Source: Dillenia suffruticosa (lineage: Eukaryota > Streptophyta > Magnoliopsida > Dilleniales > Dilleniaceae). From it: 64,000 nucleotides of DNA. Under the pieces are notes generated by a model. The model was given only the letters and a program-made list of their open reading frames with translations, was not told the origin of the DNA and did not search any database. The position numbers and the translations under genes were made by a program. This document shows, one piece after another, positions 13,641 through 25,800 of the stretch. The stretch's first letter is position 1; each line of letters begins with the position of its first letter. Location of the stretch: NCBI GenBank assembly GCA_033439265.1, contig JAVTVX010000027.1, positions 10,369,001 to 10,433,000 of the forward strand, written 5' to 3'.

Positions 13641-14116
13641 TGTAACAGTAGTCTTCACAAGCTCCTAAAGAAGAAGACTAATCTGCAACAGCTCCAATAG
13701 CTCCAATCATCAGACAATTAGCTTAACTGTCAGAGGATGTGGTTGTTAGGTTGTTAGGTGGTTGTTAGGTTTAGAGCTAAGCAGTTAGTAGGAGTTGTAG
13801 TCAGTTGAGGTAGTTAAATCATAGCTCAAGATATCTGTAAAAAGGAAGTGAAGGCAAGAAGAGGAATAGAATTTCGGATTGATAACAACTATCTCTTCTC
13901 TCTCTCTCTCTCTCTTTCTTCTTCTTCTTCTTCTTCTTCATTCTCTCTTCTTAATTCCCATATTCGTTCTATTACACGTTTATTCCTACATCCTCCCACT
14001 ACTATCCATCAACAGAAAGAAGGAATTCACTTCTACAAAAACAAGCTTGTCAGACATTATTCGATAAGTTGACTAACTGAAGTTACCCAAGTCAACTTAT
14101 CTTTAAGGCTGTGACA
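13641..14116 (+). repeat. Ty3 element 5' LTR
   Basis: Starts TGTAACAG and ends TGACA, just before the primer-binding site. It contains a pyrimidine tract, (TC)n then (TTC)n, at 13897-13939. The last 50 bp hold an AAGTTGACT...AGTCAACTT inverted pair that is missing from the 3' copy. Confidence 0.88.
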
Positions 14117-14120
14117 AATT

Positions 14121-14132
14121 TGGTATCAGAAC
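14121..14132 (+). promoter_or_regulatory. Primer-binding site (initiator tRNA-Met type)
   Basis: TGGTATCAGAAC, one mismatch from the canonical plant TGGTATCAGAGC, lies 5 bases after the 5' LTR. It would prime minus-strand cDNA synthesis. Confidence 0.88.
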
Positions 14133-14162
14133 TATGCAATCCTCAGACTAAAGGTAGAAATA

Positions 14163-15367
14163 ATGGCAGAAGGGATTTGTCAGAAAGTAGCTGATGAACA
14201 ACGGAGAAAGTATGAAAGCAAAATGCAGGAATGGGTAAACGAAGCTAGAGTGCAACGTATCCAAGTTAATAAGCAGATGGAGGAATTTCGGCAGGAGTTG
14301 AGAGAGCAAAACTAGAAATGGGAGACTATCTTTGCTAGTATAGATGCTTGACTCAATGCAATATCAACAAGAAATGGTAGAGATGAAGATCTTGAAACTG
14401 AAAGAATCTTGAAAATGCCTATCCTACCGACTCCTAATGAAGGAAGGCGTAGAGTAGAAATGGGACTAGTTGTGCCCAAGAAAGACTCTAACCCAAGAGG
14501 GTCTTGGCCAATTCACCCCAAAGTCGAGCTTCCCATATTTGTAGGAGAAAATCCTCAAATATGGATAAGGAAGTGTAGCAAGTTCTTCGCTGCCTATCAC
14601 ATACCAAGTCAATATGGGTAGAGACTGTGGAGATGTATCTCGATGGGAAAGCAGAAGTGTAGTTTCAAGGCCTTAAAAGAGTCAAGAAAGAGGTTGATTG
14701 GGATGAATTTACTAAGCTGATATGCCAAAGATTTGAAGGAAAAGGCATTAGAGATGAGGTAGAAGAATTTAACAAATTATAGCAAGATGATTCGATGGCA
14801 GAGTACCAGGAAAAATTTGAAAAATTATGGTTAGTGATGGTCCAAAAGAACCTTGCTCTAACTGAATTTTACTTCATCTCAAGCTTCATCAGTGGAGTTA
14901 AAGAAGAAATTAAGCCCATGCTACAAATGCTGAAACAAAATTGCCTTCTTCAAGGCTTCGAAATAGCAACCTTACAGGAATAATCTTTGGAACTTGCTTA
15001 ACAAAGAAAAGGGAGTTGGAGTAAAAGTGTAGATCTAAATGAAGCAAGGACAGGTCAAAGAAGTTAGGGAAACAATGGCACAGCTCATAAGAGTGCCATA
15101 TACAGAGGAAAAGAAGCAGTCAGTAGAGTAGTGCTAGAAGATATAAAACTACTAGAATTATAGCCCAAGAAATGCAATTTATAAGAGCTAACAATCTCTG
15201 CTATAAATGTGGAGAGAAATATATGTCAGGACATTAATGCAAATTCAGAAGTCTAAACTTGATTATAGCTACAGAAGAGGAAGAAGAATTGGAAGCAGAC
15301 AAAGCAGCAGCAAATGAGGAATTATCGGTGACACTTATGAGTTTCCTTATGTGTCATATCCAATTCA
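14163..15367 (+). pseudogene. Ty3 gag remnant
   Basis: ATG at 14163 opens a charged N-terminus interrupted by TAG soon after 14310. The capsid-like part follows, with recognisable FVGENPQIWIRKCSKFF near 14540, a frameshift near 14615, then VDWDEFTKLICQRF and MAEYQEKFEKLW. The nucleocapsid knuckle reads CYKCGEKYMSGH followed by a stop and Cys (15198-15240), the usual plant Ty3 knuckle shape. Internal stops include TAG, TGA and TAA, each one transition from Gln, Arg or Trp codons. Not functional. Confidence 0.8.
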
Positions 15368-18220
15368 TTGAAAAGAAAAACCACAGCTCTACAAGGTATC
15401 TTAAGAGGAATGGTAATAACAATATTAGTAGATACTGGCAGCTCAAATAGCTATATCAGTCACAGTTTGGCAAAAAGACTTAAGATGAGCCAAGAGCAAG
15501 ATAAACCTTTGTTTGTTGTATTAGCTGATGGGAGTAAAGTAAGTAGCTATACTCAAATTAAAGAAGTGAAGTGGAGTGTGCAGAGCTATAATTTCTCTTT
15601 TGATTTAAGGGTAATACAATTGGAAAGCTGGGACATTGTATTGGGCGTTAATTGGATGTTCAATTATAGCCTCATTATATTTGACTTCAAACTGTTGCGA
15701 GTTAAATTGGCCAGTGAGAAAGGGGAAGTAGTGTTAATGGGAATGGTAGAAAATTCTAGAATGAAGTTGGTAAGAGGCAAAACTACCAAAAAATTTAAAA
15801 GACAACAACTACAGTGTTGCATCACAGTCACTTTGAGGGAAGACGGACAATAGCAACCATTACAGCAGAACATAATTGATCTTTTGCAGCAATATGAAGA
15901 TGTGTTTTCGAATCCCAATACCCTGCCTCCTAAAAGGTCACATGACCATACAATTCCACTTAAACCTAAATCTCATTCTTTCAAACTACCTCCCTATAGG
16001 TACCCATATTCACAAAAGGCTGAAATCGAGAAATAGGTACAGGAAATGATGACTAGTGGGATAATCAGGCATAGCAGCAATCCATTTGCCTCTCATGTGC
16101 TTCTGGTGAAGAAGAATGATAACTTATGGAGGTTTTGCGTGGACCATCGACAACTTAACAACTTCACTGTGAAAGACAAGTACCCCATTCCCAATATTGA
16201 TGAACTACTATATGAGTTTCATGGATCAAAATTTTTTTCTAAGATTGATTTAAGATCCGGATACCACCAAATCAGAATGAGACAAAAAGATGTGGAGAAA
16301 ATAGCATTCCAAACACACAATGGACATTTTGAATTTTTAGTTATGCCCTTTGAATTGACTAATGCACCTGCTAAATTTCAATCACTAATGAACCATATAT
16401 TTTAGCCTTATCTCAGGAGATTTGTGTTTGTTTTCTTTGATAATATTCTAGTGTACAGTTCAGACATAACTAGTCATGTGCTGAACCTTGAATGTGTTAT
16501 GTTAACTCTTACAAAGCATCAGCTTTATGCCAAACTTTCTAAGTATACATTTGCTCAATCTCAAGTAGTATACTTGGGGCATATATTGTCAGAAGAAGGA
16601 GTCAAGATGGATCCTCACAAAGTGGAATGTATTCTAGACTAGCCTGAACCAAATAATGTTAAAGCATTGAGAAGCCTCTTGGGTCTTACAGGATATTACA
16701 GAAGGTTCATTAAAGGCTATGGATTAACTACGAAACCTCTCAATGACTTGCTCAAGAAGGAAGGCTTTACATAGAATGAGGAGACTAGAAAAGCATTTCA
16801 GTTTTTCAAAACAGCAATCACTTCAGCACCAGTCACGAGGTTACCAGATTTCTCGAAACCTTTTGTTGTTGAAACTGATACTTGCGCTAAAGGTTGGGGA
16901 GCTGTTTTAATGCAAGAGGGACAACCAATTGTATTTCTAAGAAGCTTTAGGATCAAGAGGGCAGGCATTATCCATCTACGAAAAGGAACTCATGGCAGTG
17001 GTAATGGCAGTAAAGAAATGGAAATACTATCTGGTGGGATACCATTTTGTGATCAGAACAGATCATTAGAGCTTAAAGTATCTCTTAGAGCAGAAACTGA
17101 CCAACACATTCCAACATAAATGGTTGACTAAACTATTGGGGTTGGATTATGAAAATCAATACAAGAAAGGGATGGAAAATAAGGTAGCAGATGCATTGTC
17201 TATAAGGGAATCCTCTGCAAAACAGCTGCCAGAAGGAATATTGATGGCAACCACTTTAATCCAACCTCAATGGATAAAGAAAGTCATTCAGAATTAAAAT
17301 AATGATAAAGAATGCCAAGCAATCATAGTTCAACTGGTTCTGCAACTTGAGGAAGATGGGAAGTATCAATTTCAGGGTGGAGTCCTTCGATTTAAGAAGA
17401 AGATCTATATAAGAAGTGAAGCTCAACTAAGGACTAAAATAATTCAGCAGATGCATAGCTCTGCTATAAGAGAGCATTCAAGTCAGAAGGGGACACTGTA
17501 GAGAACCAAAGCTGTCTTCTACTAGCCAAACATGAAAGAGACTGTGATCAAATTTGTTAATGAATGTAAGGTATGTTAGAAAAACAAGCACGCAAACCTT
17601 TCTTATCCATGTTTACTACAACCTCTTCCCATCCCTACACAAGTTTAGTCTCAAATTAGCATAGATTTTATGGAGGGGCTACCAGAGTACAAGGCTTTGA
17701 TACTATGCTGGTGGTCATCAATAGATTGACTCAATTAAGTCATTTCTTAACTCTGAAAAATCCTTACTCAGCGTTAGAAGTGGCTCAATTATTTGTAAAT
17801 TCAGTCTATAAACTTCATGGACTCCTAAACTCCATTATGACAGATCGAGATAGGATATTTACAAGTCTATTTTGACAGGAACTATTCAAGCTAGTAGGAA
17901 CTCAACTCAAGATAAGTAGCGTATACTATTTTCAAACTGATGGGCAGAGTGAAAGGTTTAACCGATGTTTGGAATGTTATCTAAGGTGTATGACTTTAGA
18001 CAGGCTAGGGCTATAGTATAAGTGGCTAAGTTTGGCAGAATTGTGGTACAACTCCAGCTTCCATTCAAGTGTTAAGATATCTCCTTTTGAAGCATTTTAT
18101 GGTTACAAGTCAAAATCCATGCCAATAGGGCCTTATTTGGATGCTACTACACCTGCAGCATCAACTTTATTCAAAATAGACAAGCTATGGTTCAGATTTT
18201 GTGTGAACATTTAGCTAAAA
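15368..18220 (+). pseudogene. Ty3 pol remnant: protease, RT, RNase H, integrase
   Basis: The protease keeps the DTG active site (VDTGSSNSYIS, Asp codon 15431-15433). RT reads well from 16046: [34 protein letters not shown] and FVFFDNILVYSS. The normally invariant second Asp of the catalytic pair is Asn here (16442-16444, AAT). RNase H shows FVVETDTCAKGWGAVLMQEG, then a frameshift near 16945. Integrase shows an HHCC-like finger (17450-17585), then the three acidic landmarks ISIDFMEGLP, IMTDRDRIF and GQSERFNRC. From 15368 to 16940 the frame is constant and interrupted only by stops, nearly all TAG. A dead element, still easy to classify. Confidence 0.9.
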
Positions 18221-18414
18221 CTCATAACAGAATGAAAGTCCAAGCTGATTGTAACAGAACAAAATGGGAATTTGAGATAGGAGATCTAGTGTATCTCAAA
18301 TTGCAACCCTATAGATAGCATTCTATGGAAGTAAGGAAACAACTGAAGTTGTCCTCGAAGTACTATGGGTCTTTTCCTGGTCATAGCTAAAGTAGGCAAA
18401 GTGGCTTTTAACGA

Positions 18415-18696
18415 TTGCAACTTCCTCCTGGATCTAGACTTCATCCGGTGTTCCATGTTTCCCTTATCAAAAAGAAGATAGACCCTACTCAATCCACTAT
18501 GCAAACTCTACCTTTAATAGGAGTTGATAGACAGATTATGGTGGAACCTGAAGCAGTTCTAAAAAGAAAAGTTATCCTACGGGACAATAAGCCAGTGAAC
18601 CGATGGTTGATTAGGTGGGTGAACTTAAGTCCAGAAGAATCCACTTGGGAGGACATGAGTTTTGTTAAAGCTCAATTTCCTAATTTCCAACCTTGA
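18415..18696 (+). pseudogene. Ty3 integrase C-terminus with chromodomain-like segment
   Basis: LHPVFHVSLIKKK is the conserved integrase tail motif. It is followed by LKRKVILRDNKPVNRWLIRW and LSPEESTWEDMSFVKAQFPN, the chromo-like module that in this clade can steer integration toward marked chromatin. It ends at a natural TGA (18694-18696) just before the polypurine tract. This stretch is open, unlike the rest of pol. Confidence 0.82.
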
Positions 18697-18714
18697 GGAC
18701 AAAGTTTTCTCTTT

Positions 18715-18730
18715 GAATGAGGGGAAAAAT
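18715..18730 (+). promoter_or_regulatory. Polypurine tract of the Ty3 element
   Basis: GAATGAGGGGAAAAAT directly precedes the 3' LTR and would serve as the plus-strand primer. Confidence 0.75.
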
Positions 18731-19292
18731 TGTAACAACAGACTTTACAAGCTCCTAAAGAAGAAGGCTAGTTTGCAACAGCTCCAATCATCAGACAGTT
18801 AGCTTAACTGTCAGAGGAGGTGGTATTTAGGTTGTTAGGTAGTTATACTTTAGAGCTAAGTAGTTAATAGGAGTTGTAGTCAGTTGAGATAGTTGAATCA
18901 TAGTTCGAGATGTTTGTAAAAAGGAAGTGAAGGCAAGAAGAGGAATAGAATTTCGGATTGATAACAACTGTCTCTCTCTCTCTCTCTCTCCCTCCCTCCC
19001 TCCCTCCCTCCCTCCTTCCTTCTCTCTTCTTAATTCCCATATTCATTCTATTAAACGTTTATTCCTGCATCCTCCCACTACTATCCATTGGCAGAGAGAA
19101 GAAATTCACGTCTACAAACAATCTTGTCCTTCTACTATCCATCGGCAGAGAGAGAAGAAATTCACTTTTACAAACAATCTTCTTCATTCCCATATTCATT
19201 CTATTAAACGTTTATTCCTACATCCTCCAACTGCTATCCATCGGCAGAGAGAAGGAATTCACTTCTACAAACAAGCTTGTCAAACATTATTC
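18731..19292 (+). repeat. Ty3 element 3' LTR, internally expanded and end-truncated
   Basis: Begins TGTAACAA and follows the 5' LTR through AACATTATTC at about 19292. It then diverges, so about 55-60 terminal bases are missing. The TC tract has become (TC)n(CCCT)n (18970-19015). A block bearing ATTCCCATATTCATTC...CATCGGCAGAGAGA is repeated nearly three times (19032-19255), against once in the 5' LTR. Because the end is lost, the target duplication cannot be checked. Confidence 0.82.
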
Positions 19293-19847
19293 TATTGCAC
19301 AATATTTAGAATTTCAGATTGCATGCAATTTTTTTTTTTTTTGAAATTGCATCTTTTTTATATCTATAAAATTTGCAATTATCAGATAGATCCAATAACT
19401 ATGATTATTAATCATTGCATTTTACAAAAAAAAAAATGTTTGATCAATAAATGATAATTCAACTGTTATAAATTCTACAAATATCAATACCTATAGAAAT
19501 GTGTAAAAAAATCACTTTTTCGAGGGATAGAAAATGTAATTGAAACATCAATTTTCGTTTTTTTTTCTTTCATTGTTTAAGCAAATACAATGCAGTAGCA
19601 CAAGTGAATAGGATACAAAGAACGTTTTGGCAAGTGAGTTGCCATTTCCTATCCAACAAAGCTAATGTGGGGTGGGGCTGATTATTGATAGAAAAAGCAC
19701 AGTGAAGCTGTTGAGTCATTATTGATAGATAAGAATGACCCTTAATAGATAACCCAACATTTCTCACCCTTCTAATCTGCACGGCAAGTAAGTTTTTGAT
19801 GAGTGTGCGAAGGTTATATCTTCTTTTAAGAGCAGCTGCTGCTGCTG
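19293..19847. other. FAAH 3' flank / probable 3' UTR
   Basis: AT-rich sequence between the broken Ty3 3' LTR and the FAAH stop codon. A GCTGCTGCTGCT run lies just 3' of the stop, about 19835-19849. There are poly-T/poly-A runs but no other gene signal. Confidence 0.5.
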
Positions 19848-22800
19848 CTATTCCTTTCTCAGCATGTCATAGAATACCGCTGGTTTTCTGTACTCTGATA
19901 TGTAAAGAGCCTGAAATTCAATAATAGGGACACATCAATTAATTTATTAATAATTAGATAGGTCTCAATTACAATCTATTTGTATTTTATGATTTCACAT
20001 CATGACCCATTTCGACGAGGAAGCCAACAAGTGAGTCCATATTTAAAAAAAGTTAGTCACCATTGAATTATTGATTGTACAATCAGAATGTGATTCTTCC
20101 ACAAAATCAACCGAGTCAATTACGAAGGAAGGGAAATTGGTATCACTTGAACTGAAACTCATTAGTGTTTTTTTAACATGACTTTGTTATTTTAAATATC
20201 AGATTTAAACAATTCTGAAAGGACAGCTTAAATCCCTTGAAAAATTGAAGTTAATTAAATTAATAAAATATAAAGTTTAAAATTATCATTTGTTATAATG
20301 GTTTTTAGAGCTCTTGGTAAAAAAAATAAAAGGAAAAAAAAGTATAACATGCTAATATGACTGGTCGAATCCCGCTGAAAATAGTTTATAAGGGATATAA
20401 AATAGGAATTATTTTTTTAACCTAAAATTAGAAATTCAAGAAGCAAGGGAGGAGGGATTAGAGTACCTGTGTTGCAAAAGCCAAGTGCAGAAGTGTTGGC
20501 TCGGACCAAGGTCTCCCAATAAATTGAAGGCCAATGGGCAAACCAGATTTATCATATCCCACCTATCAAGGCCAAATGCAGGGCATTTGTAGCAAAAATA
20601 TCATATAGAAGTTACACCCAAATAAAGTAATTACCTTGACGGTCACAGCCGGGAGCCCAAGAAAGTTCCCTGCTATTTGATACCGAACAAATGCAGCTGC
20701 CGTATGCACAACAAAAACAACTTTACAACTTATATTTGATACCGAAAAAATCAGAAATTTATAAACAACATTTTAAAGCATTTTAGTGATATTTGAAACA
20801 CTTTTAACTTTATTTTTAAAACTTGTAGTAATAATTTTAATATTTTTAAGGCCATTTATTAATATGTCACTAAAAGTAAACGTATGCATTACTCCTCCAA
20901 AATTGCAAGACCCCTTGTCTTTGCTCGTAGTATTCTTGAAGGATTTTATGAGAGAATCTCTTACCTCCATTTATGTAGTCAAGCTCACCAGTTTCCCGCG
21001 CATCATCCATAATTGGGTAAGCAGTTACACTGTCCCTCGCAAAATACAAAAAGATCAATGCCCAGAGGTTGTATTGTTTCAAAATGCATGTTGTGTTAGA
21101 GGACAAAGTAATCACCCTGTGGTTGGTGTAACAATCACATCTGCCTTGCTAAATATCCGCGTGTGAAACTGCATCTGCCGATTCCTGCACAAATTTCAGC
21201 ATATACAAGCTCATGGTATCTGGGATTTTGATTTTGAATCTTAGAGTAAATATAATAGGTCATTATTTGAGCTCCCCAGATGGCATTTTGGGACAGCTAT
21301 ATGTTGCTTCATGTCAATTGAGTAGAATTTGATATGAAGAGAAACAGGAAAATCTTCTCAGTTGGTCTCAACATGTATGTGGCATTGTGGAGATTACCTG
21401 ATTCTTTGAGCATTTAGATACTCCTTGCTGTCAAAAGAACCATATACACTTAGTGCCACCCTAGTATCCCACCCAAATTCAGAGATGTTCCTAAATCAAA
21501 TTGAGGTTTTGCTACATCATCAGTCTCTGAACACATGAGATTTTTTGTTTTGAGAATTTTGCTTTTTAAGGAAGAGAACATAACATACACTTTTTCCATA
21601 TGGGGATTAAGTGAAGTAGTACATTCTGCTGCAATGGTTGTGTAATGAGCTAAGCGCATTACTTCTATCTCGGGTACAGTCACCTCAACAGTCTTTGAAC
21701 ATAGAAAAAAAAGCCCTTTAGGAGCATTACAAAAACCAAAATGAATACTTTATGACTAGTGCAGAATGTATCAAAACATAGTGAAAACTAGGTGATTGTT
21801 CTTAAAAACTACAACCTATCATGACATGAGTGGCATACCTCCCATCCATACTGTTTGTGTAGCCTGCTTAAGGCCCTAGAGCAGCAGACTTCAATCTCGT
21901 CACTGCAGTCATTAAACCACTAATACAATGCCATACAGACAGTTAGACTTACATCATAAAATACGAAAAATTTTCAAGCATGCCCTAACAAAATATTCTG
22001 TCCGCTAATTTCCCTATCCAAAGAGGAAAGGAAAAGGTTCCTTTATCAGGGTCAAAAGTTTTAATGCTATTCTGTAGGGTCTTCTTTTAATAATGCCCTG
22101 TAATCGAAATTAGGCTGCATAAATCTTGCTATTCTCGTGATTTAGCGCTTCACACATCCTAAGACGAATGGACATGCAACTAATATATACATGCTTTGTA
22201 AGTCCGAAAGACAGATAACAAACCTCTCTAGACTTGGCCAGTTTGTAGTTAGATATGGAGCTTGTTGACTTCAGCAGAGGAAAATATACTCTGGGCTGGA
22301 AATATACCGAAACATCAATTAACACAAAGTTAGTATATGCTGTGGATGTGCTCGTCTAGAATTTTTCAAAATTTCACAGGGCAGTTGCCTTGCTGGCCCC
22401 ATATAAATCCGCCCTAGATACCAATCTCAAAATTTGAAAATTTTGGATATGCGAGGGTCTTACTGAGGCAGCAGATGACTTCTCCAATGGCATCTGCCCA
22501 TTGATGGCTGCGTATCTGTCCATATAGCACCATTATTAGTTGAATGGTTCAGTGACATGAATATCATAAATAGATTAAAGCAATCAAACTAACTGATTCA
22601 AAAATAAACTAGAGAAGGAATACATACACTATGAGGGCATCTTCAACTGTGCCTGCTAATATTCCAACCATTCCAACCGTCCAATTCAAGGGAAGAACCC
22701 TTCAAGCAAAAAAACAAATGATTGAATTTTGATACATTCTCAGACACATGAACTCGGACAAATGCAGGAATATGTACTGACCCGGAATGTGATATGCGCC

Positions 22801-25800
22801 CATAAGTTGGTTTAAAACCTACAACACCACAAAGAGCTGCTGGCATCCGTACAGATCCTAAAAAAACATTACAGACGTGTTCAACTTCAGTTTCTAACAA
22901 CTATGGACTCACCCCGTGCACAAAGTGCTCCCCGGTTTAGTGCGGGGGTAAGAGGAGGGTGGACACATATGTATGCGGTCTTTTCCATGGATTTTTACAA
23001 AGAGACTATTTTTACGTCTCGAACCCGTGATTTTAAGATCACCAAAGGAGCAACTCAACCGTTGCACCAAGGCTCGCCCTCATATCTGATGAAAATCTTC
23101 ACATGTCAAAAGTCATCTAGTATTGACAAACTCAAGTGAAAGAAACATTAACAGTTTCATTGCAAAAACAAGTTATCTAGTACCCCGCTTGTGATTAAGC
23201 ATTATAAGTAAATTATGCTTTGAGGCTCGGCTAGTTCAGATCACGTTGCAGCAGAATTATGACAATGATCAATTTGATTCTACTTTGTACAGAATTCAGT
23301 TATAAAATGTCTTATTGCATTTTCTCATATCTTAACCGGATATGCAAAGAGTTGAACATTTCATTGGCTTTTTTCTCATGCATCATTGAAAAGGAGTTAG
23401 TCAAGCCTTCAGAACTAGCATCCCAGTAAGGCCATTTTGATTATTTGTAGGGCCACAAGCAAAAACTTCAAGTTATTATTTATATTACCCTCTGTCCTGT
23501 CCCGGATGCCTACCTTGTGATGTGTATTAATAATGGTTGAAAATAAATTTTCTAATAAAGAATGTTCTGCATCCATTACATGTGAACAAGCTTGCTTTGT
23601 GGCGATTAAGCCAATAAACTGGTATTCTTCTCCATGTTGCATAATAAACTTGATGGATTATCTTTGTTTCATCCAATCAGTTTCAAAATGAAAAAAAAAA
23701 AAAAAAAATTACCTCCACCATCAACACCAAGGGCAACAGGGCATAGTCCTGCAGCCACGACGGCAGCAGATCCACTAGAAGAACCCCCAGTAACTTTGCT
23801 GGTCTCATATGGATTTCTAGTGGCCCTATCACAAATAACAACATCCAGACATTCATCGTCTTACAGAAGTAAAAAAAAAAATAATGAAAAAAAAGAAGGG
23901 AAGACTGGGCCAAGTAGATGGGATAATGCATTATATACTAGAAAGAAGTACCCGTAATGGGGATTAATCCCACTTGTTCCAGCACCAAGCTCGTGCATAT
24001 TGGTTTTCCCAACAAGAATGGCACCACATGATCGCAGGAGCTTGACACAGCATGCGTCATCTTTGCAAGGTCTTACTTTGTGGAGCCACTTTGTACCACC
24101 TATACAAAGGGTGTACAAAAATTCAAGGCAAAGGAAGAATTCCGTTTTTAGCAACATAGACTAATATACCTGTAGTTGGATAAGGGAGGCAATCTATTTC
24201 ATCTTTAATAGCAATTGGAACCCCATCCAAAACAGATATTGCTTGCCCTGCATTAATGATATTGAGGGTGCCAAAAAAACTAATGATAAGATTAACTCGA
24301 TGAGAGGAAGAAGAGAGAAAAATTATACTGGGGTTACAAGCATTTTGAGTTGAGGGGAAAGGTGTTCTCCCAGATTGCGGCCAGGACAGGACTATAAATT
24401 GAGTACCTTGCTGGTATCGTAGAGCTGACTTGGTAGCTTGCCTAAGTATGTCATCAGCATTATAGTCAATAAAGAATGACATATCCAACTGAGGTCTTGA
24501 AGATTCTTTAACAGCAGCAATAAACCGCTCTGCCACCTGTACGAATGTAACATAAATATAAGCCTGCTGCTATTCTATTTCAAAGGAAACAAAAATGTTT
24601 ACTATAACTAGTCATGAATCCTGTTTCAAAAGATTTAATATGAATATGCAAAACAAATGAGCAAATATTTGAGTACCGTGACTGGAGTAATTTCTCCAGA
24701 ACTGTAAGCCTTTGAATAATCCAAGATCGTCCAGCGATAGAAACTGCGTTTTGAAGCATCAGATGATGAAGGCAGACAATCAATGGCTTCTTTCACTTGT
24801 TCACTGGGAGGTAAGTCAGATTCTATGAATTTGACTTGTTGTTCCTTTAGATCTGATTTGAGATTTGACAAAGAAACACCAAACAATGGTTGAATTGAAT
24901 GGAAGAAAATTAAGTCCGAAAATTTCAGTAACTTGATGGTTATACATCACCATGTCCAAGCTTCAGACAAACAATTTGAGCTACTTTGGCCTTGGCAATG
25001 CAGAGGGAAAACTAACCTTCAAAGGGATGTGAGGGGACAAACATTGGTGGCTCCTCCAACTCTGCATATGTAACAAGCTGCAACATTGAAAATTTTCCAT
25101 TAATTAAGAATGTAGAGTATATTATCTTAGCATGCACACAGGTTTGTTTATTATCACAATTATAGTCACCAACACCTTATTGGTCTAATGGTAAATGCAT
25201 TAAATTCCATTTTATCAAGTTTTCGAGTTCGAGTGTTGGGAATAGAAAGAACAAGTAGCGGGAGAGCTCACTCTTAATGGGCTCGACAGTTAGTTCGAAC
25301 AGAATTAGTCGATATTAATAAATTGATTATCGGATATCGGTCGGTTAAGTAAAAAAAAAAAGTATTAGACATTAGAATTTTTATATATATATATATCGGG
25401 AAATATAAGAAGGAATCTTTTCGGGTAATTTAGGTAATTATTTGGTAATTTTGAATGCTAACTCTCATGAAGTGATTTCACATTTTAGTTTTAACTTGAA
25501 ATCTGTTTGGTTTTAATGCTTATGTATGTCAAACAAATTCATAACAATTTCTTATTTGTGTAATAATCAAGCTTCATAACAGTGGGAAGGAGAGAGAGTC
25601 CTTTGTCCCGTATCACTTGACTGGACAAAGAGTTTAACACACGGTCTGCTATACAAGCAAAATGCGAGGATGAGGTTAAGCATACCTTTCTTGGCCTTTT
25701 GGTTAAGATCAAGCGTAGTATCTGTTCTTATCAGTTTAATTTTTGATACGTGGATCATTGGCCCATATGATATTAAATTAATATTTTTATGGGAAAGGTT

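Larger units (their letters stand above)
13641..19292 (+). mobile_element. Degenerate Ty3-type LTR retrotransposon (chromovirus-like)
   Basis: Order: 5' LTR 13641-14116, initiator-Met-type primer site 14121-14132, gag, protease, reverse transcriptase, RNase H, integrase, chromodomain-like C-terminus ending at 18696, polypurine tract 18715-18730, 3' LTR from 18731. The pol order (RT before integrase) and the C-terminal chromo-like segment place it among plant chromoviruses. The LTRs differ by roughly a tenth of sites plus indels, so the insertion is old. The coding region is broken by many stops, mostly TAG, and a few frameshifts. It lies between FPP and FAAH and is not expected to be autonomous. 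Confidence 0.92.

Noticed and set aside
20335..20400. Possible further SINE in the last FAAH intron (TGGTCGAATCCCGC, B-box-like)
   Set aside because: Only a single box-like word with no A box, tail or target duplication.
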